From Aphrophora alni (Eukaryota > Arthropoda > Insecta > Hemiptera > Aphrophoridae): a stretch of DNA of 64,000 bases. The notes under the pieces were generated by a model. It did not search any database, was not told where the DNA came from, and saw only the letters and a program-made list of their open reading frames with translations. The first letter of the stretch is position 1; the number at the start of each line of letters is the position of its first letter. The stretch lies in NCBI GenBank assembly GCA_963513935.1, contig OY740768.1, positions 20,273,177 through 20,337,176 on the forward strand, given 5' to 3'. Below are positions 25,501 to 34,500 of this stretch, one piece after another. A program made the translations under genes and the position numbers.

Positions 25501-28500
25501 AGAGGGTACGACCTTACCCGTGAGGGGAATTACGATATAAAGGGTAAACTCTTGTAGCCGCTCCTCTAACGGAAAAAGATGCTGTAAATCTGAACACTGT
25601 GGAGAAGACTTGTATAACCTTTGATAAAGTCGCACAAAAATATCACACAAAGGGCATACCCTTAGGCGGTCTGGGTCAAACTAAAGATACCGATGACGCT
25701 GTAACGAGATGATATCTCGAATCTTTAATACCGATTAAACTTATGACCGACTATTCCGTTAAACAGAGTCGAATACAAGATGTAGGTGAACCTATAGACG
25801 ACTATGATGCCGTCAACACAGCATACGCAAAGAAAAATTTTATGTTGAAAAATGTTGAGGGGAGCGCTGAGGTGGAAGCGGGGTCCTTTGATGCTTGTAA
25901 CACTAGAATCTGTAATTTAAAGTTGCCCATTAGTAAGAAGGACGCGGCCAATAAGATGTACGTTGACAATAAAAGTATTATATCTGACCATATGTCGTAT
26001 TATTTTCTTCAACGTCGAATTGCAAATGTCGGTTCTCCCGTCTACGCCGATGATGCTGTCACTTTCATTTTCCTCATGGAAAATACTGTAAATCTACACC
26101 AATCACCGACATCCGGTGAATCGGTTTTCAGTGCTGAAAATAAGCGGATAACTAGTGTAGCCGATGCCGTCGACGATATAGATGTAGTGAATTTAAGACA
26201 GTTGAAAAAATACACTCACGAATTGGAGACGTGGATAAGGAACAATGTATTGCTGAAAATGGCGATTGTTTTAATGCCGAGGGGAAACGTATCTGTAATG
26301 TCGCCAAAGGCGATGTCGATACGGATGCAATTACAGTGACACAATTAACTGACTCTATTAAAGTGTTGGAAAATGTTTTTAAGGCGTACAGTAAATCGGA
26401 ACTTATCGATTTCGCTCGTGTTATTAAGAGAGAATACAGTAAAGTAGATGTTTCCAAAGACCGAGTAATGAACTGGAGATCGCTATGGGGTTGAAGCGTT
26501 AAGGAATAACCCATTTGAAAATTTTTCGCGACAGCTCACAGTATGATGTGGAGCAACGACACTGAACAACCATAAATACGTTGCAACCTTGAATATTGAT
26601 TCAGTATAGAAATGGCAAAGGGACGAACAACATCAAAAAGAGTCAAAAAGGGCCGTGGTCTCGTTTCTGGAATTTTAATCGTTGGTGATAAGGTTTTAAA
26701 CAAGGCTATAGATATATTGCCTGTAGAACTTCATTTACCCTCTTACAACAATTGCGGTCCAGGTACAAAACTAGCCGAGAGATTAGCCCGAGGTGATAAA
26801 AGAGTCAATCCTTTAGACGAAGCGTCTAAAGAGCACGATATAGCGTACAGCAAATACAGTGATTCAGAGCATCGTAGAGAAGCGGACAAACTTTTAGCAG
26901 AACGGGCTTGGAGTCGAGTCAAATCGAGTAACGCGTCTATGGGTGAACGGGCAGCAGCGTGGGCTGTAACAACGGCCATGAAAGCGAAATCCAAATTGGG
27001 AGGTGGAGGGAAAAAGTCGAAACGTCCCTTGTTGGGTGGGGGTTTGTATCTCAAACCGTATCAAAAAGGCAGCGGTCTGTATCTCAAACCATATGCTAAA
27101 GGCACTGGCTTGTATCTCAAACCGTATCCAAAAGGCAGGGGACTAAAAGGCAGTAGCAAAACCAAGAAGATCAATAAAAAAAAGTTTGATTGATTCATTA
27201 CCAAACAGACCGTTAACAAATATTGATTTAGAAAAATATGCCGTGAGGATACCGTATTTCAGAGGTGTTTATATGAGGGATAATCTTCCCCCGACGGGTC
27301 CGTTGAAAAACGAATCCGCCATTGTCAACCTCGATAGTAGCACGGGTGAAGGTACACATTGGGTGTGTTATAAAAAGCGCGGTGTAAATGTAGAATACTA
27401 TGACAGTTTTGGAAATCTTAGACCTCCACTAGAACTGACTAGATATTTTGGTTCCAACGCTAATATTCACTATAATTACAAGCGACATCAAAGTGACACT
27501 TCATTCGTATGTGGACATTTGTGCTTAAAGTTTCTACTATCATGAGTATTGTTTTAAACGGAAATAGTTCGACACTTTGGTGTGATTTCTTTCCACCGAT
27601 TGATCTATCCGATGGAGAGTGGGAAATCGGTCTCATTGATCTTGCTGTGTACAATTCCATTCCCAATATCGAAGAAGGAATTAACAATAAATTGTATCTC
27701 GGTGAAGATCAAAACGATAATTATGAAGTGACCGTTAATATACCGACAGGTTCGTACGAAATTGAGGATATTGAAAAATATATCAAATCAAAGCTGCCGT
27801 CGGAGATTGCATTTTCGCTCAAGCCGAACAATAACACATTTAAAGCGGAACTTAAGTGTTCAAAGACTACACATTTTAAATAGTTCGTCCACTTTAAATC
27901 GCGCCAGTGCTTTTGTACTCTTGCGTGCTATTTTGTCCAGTAACATTTGCTCATGCTTTTTCAACACCTGAGCGGGTTTCATGCCTATAGTACTGTGCAC
28001 AGTGTTATTGTATGTCTTTACTACATTTTTCAACAGCTCTAACCACTCGTAACTACCGCGTGCCGTAAATTCACGCCACAATATATTTTTCAAAGTACGG
28101 TTCAGACGCTCCACCATAGACGCTTTCTTGTCTGAAAAAGTGGCGTAGTGATTTATATTGTATTTTTTCAATAATCTCTTCACGTGCATATTGAAAAACC
28201 TTCCCCTGATCGGTCTGAAAGTTATTCATAGTTATTTCAAGTAGCTCTAACTGTGTGAGTCACCTTGTTTTAACTTTGGGTGACCGGTGCTACACTCTGG
28301 TAGCCAGTAACCTCATCCGGCTGTGGACACTACTTTTGAATATTGTTGGGGAGAGTCAAGGTCAGGGATTTGGCCCGGGGGAGTTATTCTCGACCATTTG
28401 GTCACGTGACCGCTTCTCGTCCAATGCTCCATCTGCACCGCCGCTTCTTGTCCAATCAGTATGCTCCATTGCACCGTCGCTTCCAATCAGAATGCTGTCA

Positions 28501-31500
28501 CTTGAACGCACACGCAGACGCGCTCTGGTGGTGGTGGGGGGTTCTCCCAGGGGGGAGCAAAGACTGTAAAAATTTCCGGGCATCGGTCGCTAACAGCTAT
28601 ATCGGTTGGATGTTTGGGTTAGCAAATCGGTTGCTAAATATATATTTTCGTTGGTTAATCGGTTGTTAGTGGTATCTATGGGTTGGTTAATCGGTTGCTA
28701 ACATGATATTTTGGTTGGTTAATCGGTTGTTAAAAGTAGATTTTGGTTGGTTAATCGGTTGGTAATGTTATCTTTGGGTTGGTAAAAAGTTTCCTTACAT
28801 GATAATTTGGTTGGTAAATAGGTTGCAAAAACAGTATGAAGTGCTACGCACGAGGAACCTCTGGCCCTTGTTATTACCTTACACACACAACCTTGAGGTA
28901 CGAGCTATACCCGTACCGTAAAGCGTACGCGATTTTTCGCGCGCGCGCGAAAAACTCGGTACGCCTTACGGTACGGATTTGTGTTTGTGTCCTCCCCAGT
29001 GGATGCACTCTCAAAAATTCAGGTGGCTCGGTGGGGAACCGACGTTGAACAAACGACTTATATACTGCATTAAATATACAATGTGTAATACTATGCACAA
29101 TAGCTCAGTCGGTAGCGTGTCTGCCTTCAAATCCGAACTTCACAGGTTCGAATCCCGTGTCTGACATGTGTGACGACAGGTAGCAGAGCATTACGTCACA
29201 GGTGTCCAAAAATGGTAGGCATGGGGAAGGGCAAAACAACAAAATGGCGTCTCCAAATTACGTGTGACGACTAGTAGTAGAGCAATGCAGCAAATTACGT
29301 CACAGGCGTCAGGCGGATGGTGGGCAAGGGGAAGGGATGGGGCGAGGGGGAGGGGTAACACAACAAAATGGCGTCACAGGCTGGAGCAGGGGGTGAGGGG
29401 GAGGGGGCGTGTGGGGTGGGAGGGGCAGGGGGAGGGGGATGGGAGGGGTGTGGGGAGGGAGAGGGGAGGGGTAGGAGGGGCCAAGGGGAGGGGTAAGGGG
29501 GCGGGTAAGGGGAGGGGGGGAGGGGCAAAGGGTGGGGGAGGGGTGGGAGGGGCCAAGGGGAGGGGTAAGGGGGAGGTCACGTGGCTCAGCCGCCATGTTG
29601 GACTAAACTGACGCACACTCTACTGATATAATGTTCAGTGTATTACTTTTTCTTATTTATTCCGTTTATTAGTAGGGTTAAACCATATGGAAAAAAAATA
29701 TTATGTAACCTTATTTCCCCATTATATCACACCAAACTACAAAATTAGTTAAATTCGATATTTTAACGGTTTTGGTATATTATTCAATGTGACATTAACT
29801 GTTTTTGATGTCACGTCTGCAAGCCAATGGGCTAGACTTTTTGAAACCCTTTCTAATCCCAAGGGATTTAATAATATGTCTTGATAACATTATTTTAAGT
29901 TAAAGTATTGAGTATTCCGTCCCTTTTTACTATTATCCCAATAATATTTTTTTATTGTTCAGGGATTACTTAAATTATTCGCATTATCTGATATCATTTT
30001 TACTTAAAATTAAAATAATAATAAATTTTGGCCTTATAACAGTTTAAACAATCCACTTACGCGTCACTGACTTCTATCGATTTTTTTGGGTTTGTAAGGC
30101 GATAAACCATTGCAATGTCACCTCCAACCAAGCTTCGGAAAAACATTGCTTTTTGAATCTACGATTGAATCTTTTAAGGAGAATCATCTTCCCCGATTTT
30201 GGGATGTGTTTTATCATTGAATAAACTACGTTGTCAGAGCCTGGAGGAGAACCGCGTCCCGACACAATAAATGACTCTTTTACCTGTAAAGGAAATTGGG
30301 CATTTAATGGCGATTCTGCAGAAAGACATACAATGAATTGTAATTCTTTGTGATATCTTTTATACAAACTAAAAACGTCGCTGTAGGAAGCAGTTGAAGA
30401 AATATTAACAAATGATGAGCCCATAGCATAAGCAATGTCATAATTATTTGTTTGTAGTTAAAACTTCATCTCGCTGCTTATGTCCAAATAAGGGAGCATA
30501 GGGTGGAGGACCTCAAAAACAGAAGTTAATTGTTCTGCGTAATTTAGGTTCCAAGTCATTAATAATAATTAATAACAATATTACCTTTAAAAGTCCGACT
30601 TGTGACTTCTTGTCGTATCTTTCATGACGACATGTTTCGAAGGCGTAACTCCATCATCTGGTCGTATTCACTCCTAAGAGATTGTCATACAACAAGTACA
30701 ACTTACACATAAACAAAGCATTAACACTAACATATACAATTTATAACTGATGGCCATCTTTACGTGATTAGTGAAGTAATTACGTTATTATGAAAGGATG
30801 TTACAGATAGTTATCTCTGTTTATCTCTTTCAAATGATTGATAGCTCTCTTATAAATGGTGGGAGGTTCGTATAAATAGAGTTTGTCATTTAAGATGTCG
30901 TCTGGGCCCTCCCTTTGTACAAATGTGTAAGGCTTCAATAGTTGAGTGGAAGACGACCGGGCTATGGTTATATTCGGCGAGGTGTCATACATAGTTGGAG
31001 TTGGCGATGTTGGACATATTGTTGGGAAGATGTTCCTAGTACCGGTAACTAAATACTCTCCCTGTTTGACCTATGTTGTATTTATTACATTCGTGGAAGG
31101 TTCTTGTAGAGTTTTAGTGTAACTTAACTAGTTCGTGGAACTGGAAGGGCAGGAGTTCCTAGTCGTTACGGCACACCACCATATCCTCACGCTGGCAGAA
31201 AGATTAGCGGGGAGCAATCTCACTACTAGCACGCCACAACCACCACGAAACCATTCCTCAAACGCCCGCTCCCAGAAGTCGAAACCTCTGGACAGGCTGA
31301 GCATGCTCCCATGGTACTCATGTCGGCATGATTTCTCCAGCCACGTTTGATGTGTAACCGTCGAGTCGTTTGCCCGATACCCTCCCTCACGAAATCACCA
31401 ACTAGAACGGTTGCGCCCGTTAACCACCTACATGGGATTGGGTAGCCCACCAGACGAACCTGGAAGTTAAAAATCTTTACCCCAGTTTTTTTTGAGACGA

Positions 31501-34500
31501 CATCATGGTATAGTGCACGACCCGATTTTAAGAGGCTCCCCAATTCTCCTATACTTATGTTAGCCAGGTTCCAAAAGCAACGTTTGATGAGTAGCCGTCA
31601 GGTCGCTCACGCGAACCTTACCTCACATCTTTTCCGATGGCGACGCCCATTACCCACATATATGAGATAAGGTAGTCAACCAGCCGGTTTCAGGGGTCAG
31701 AACTGTGAGGTACAATAACTGACCCAGTGCTTTCGAGGCAATTAATTTTGTAAACACCGATTTTGTTTCAATTGGGGTGTGGTTTTAGTGATGTTGATAA
31801 ACTATTGGTTGTACGCCAAAATATTATAATGTTATGCTTTTAAACATATTTTATAGAATGTTGGGTAAAATGTTTTTTATATTCAGATGAAATATATTTG
31901 GTATCGAGATGGTTTCGGTTTCAGTGCATTTTCTGATATTTTCTATTATTATGGCTATTGATTTATTAATCTGTAATTGTAAAACTACAAGCTTCAGATC
32001 ACTACCGTAAGTGTCAGTTAAAACGGGCCACTCAATTTTAGTGGCAATACTAGAGCTAAATCGACAGTTGTCCAACTACTTGGAGTAGCTGCTAAATGAA
32101 TTGGTGAACCGTCATTGAGCAAAATAATATCCAAATTTGATAGAATCCTGTAAATGCGGTCCCTCTAAAGGGGCAGGCGTTTTATCCCCAAATATAGTAG
32201 TAAGCAAAAAAATCGCCCATGAAATTAAATGGGCGAGGCAACTGTCTGATCAGGTCAATTAGTTCCATTTTTTGAACCTTTTATTAGGTGGCATGTACAG
32301 CCAACAAATTGTTATTTTGTATGGTGTAATGATCGCTAATTCTACTGCTTGCAATGACGTCCTAACACTCACAGACGTACCACAGATGGAGTTGAGAGGA
32401 AGTATTGCTACGACTCCCGTAGCTCCGTGTTTAGTGACATAGTCATTTCGAAAAAAAGTGAAAATTTCACAATAAAGGAATGGGGTTGATGGAGATGAGT
32501 CTCTTGTAAGACAATGACTAAAGGGGACGAATCACGTACAAGAACTATATGATCTTCAATGTGACTTCTCCGCCTTTTGATGTTCCATTGTATGGAACTA
32601 TTTATTTTATATTTCTTGTCATATATATATATATATATATAAGTTTTCATAAAATGATAAATAATAACGGATACAATAACAATTAAAATAGATTTGGTCT
32701 TTTAAAATTCCTACCACCTGCCATGAAAAACCATCAGGTGGATTAATGTTAGTATTAGTTTCTGAAGTCTTACTGATATGCTCCACAAGTGGAACGTCAA
32801 GAGTTGAAGCCTTCGGAGACCGCTGTCGTTATCTTAGGAAGGGTTTAGAAGAACCCGCCCTCCATTACTTCTAATTTCTAGAGACTTGTATATTACACCC
32901 AGTGGTCTAATGGGCTTGGATATAGTATTTTTTATGTGGAACTTTATCAAAATACCATTTTTGTAAACAGCTACTGATTGTTTAACTAGATGTCACATAT
33001 TTAGCTTAGTGCGCAATAGTAGTTATGTTTAGTCGATGTAGCAGTTAGGCCTACTATTGAACATGATGGGATATTAACAGATACAATTAACTGTGTAAAT
33101 ACTTGACCAGTGTAAATTTTAAAATATTTCTAGAATTTAGGTTTTTGTATAAACAATTGTCAAACTCTTCTATGTTAGCATTTTTATGAAAATCCCAAAT
33201 GCATTACTTTTACACAGATAAATTAAATAATAATAACGGATCTAACGACAATAAAAGAAATTACCATATAATTAAACCATGTACCAAACAAACAATTAAA
33301 ATACAAATACGTAACGTAGTCAATGGAAAGGGAATATTATCCTATAGACAACAAGACAGAATAGAAATACATCAGTGTATCGTAAAAATAAAAAATGACG
33401 AGAGTTTTTGCCCAGTAATCAATAATACAATTGCATATTATAGACGCTTATTAGTCGAATCAATGGACGTAGAACCACTAAGCAATTTCAAAATTTGTAA
33501 GGCAAACATTAATCAAACTACAAATCTCAATATGTTAAATCAAAAAAATATTAACTTATACCTAACAAAAATTAGAGTAGATCACATGCACACTGAAACA
33601 AGAAATACTAATATCGTTTTCTGAATATTCCGACATATTGCACTAGAAAAATATTAATCTGAAGTTTACTAATCAAATCAAACACGTGATTAGAACAACG
33701 AACGAAATCCCTGTCTACACAAAACACTATAGATATCCAGATATTTATCGTTAAGAAGTAGGTAAACAAACTCAAGAGTGTCTAAATCAAAATATCATCC
33801 AACCCTCACATTCACCATAGAATTTGCACGTTTGCATCGTTTCAAAGAATGCAGACGCATCAAATAGGTAATAGTTTAGGCTAGTAAACGATTTTAGATG
33901 ACTAATTGAAAAAAAGTATTGATGACTAATTTCCACTTCCCAACATAACCGAGATATTAGATAAATAAGGGAGATTCCAATGTTTTACCACCCTGGAGTT
34001 AGCCTCGTGATTCCCTCAAGTAGAAGTGCATCCAGATAGCGTTGATAAGACAGCCTTCTAACAGAAACTGGCCACTATGTTGAAGAATGCCTTTTTGGAC
34101 TAAGAAACAGCCCACGCACGTTCCAAAGAATAACATATTACGTTATTCTGAAATACAGAATGAGCCTTGCCTAGTTTATCTTAACGATATCATCATCTAC
34201 TCAACCAGTTTACAGATCACGAACTTAGGTTAAAAGATGTTTTCGATAGATTAAGACAAACCAACATGAAAATATAATTAGATAAGAAAGAATTTTAAAG
34301 GAAAGAAGTTGCTTATTTGGGCCATGTAGTAACACCAAACGGAGTTAAAACTAATCCAGAAACAATAAAACCAGTAAAGAACTACCCAATTTCAAAAACT
34401 ACCAAACAAATAAAGGGATTTTTAGAAAATTTATAAAATATTTCGTAAAAATATATGAACTATTCACAAATATTTTTGAGAAAAATCACAAAATTGATAT

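Larger units (their letters stand above)
22313..29624. mobile_element. Defective Polinton/Maverick (adintovirus-like) element, 7.3 kb
   Basis: Bounded by long inverted terminal repeats beginning AGTAGAGTGTGCGTCAG, with a 6-bp target duplication. It inserted into intron 2 of protease gene B after the gene duplication. Contents in order: integrase chromodomain end (+), packaging ATPase (+), uncharacterised gene (+), fibre-like gene (+), phospholipase A2-like gene (+), adenain-like protease (+), truncated structural gene (+), and integrase core (-). Integrase, ATPase and protease together are diagnostic of Polintons. Protein-primed DNA polymerase B and a full major capsid gene are absent, and at least five genes carry breaks. 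It cannot be autonomous as it stands. Confidence 0.93.
28411..29624 (-). repeat. Right terminal inverted repeat of the Polinton
   Basis: Reverse complement of 22313-23710, with a shorter G-rich tract and some divergence in the inner 200 bases. The outer end ...CTGACGCACACTCTACT mirrors the left tip. It contains the second tRNA-like sequence, CG palindrome and satellite block. Confidence 0.92.

Noticed and set aside
27176..27184. A AAA AAG slippery heptamer between the phospholipase and protease frames, suggesting -1 frameshifting
   Set aside because: The protease lies in the +1 frame relative to the phospholipase; a -1 shift reaches a TGA within two codons.
29094..29165. A functional tRNA with UCA anticodon
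   Set aside because: Acceptor arms match at only three of seven positions and the anticodon stem has two mismatches, so I list it as tRNA-like.
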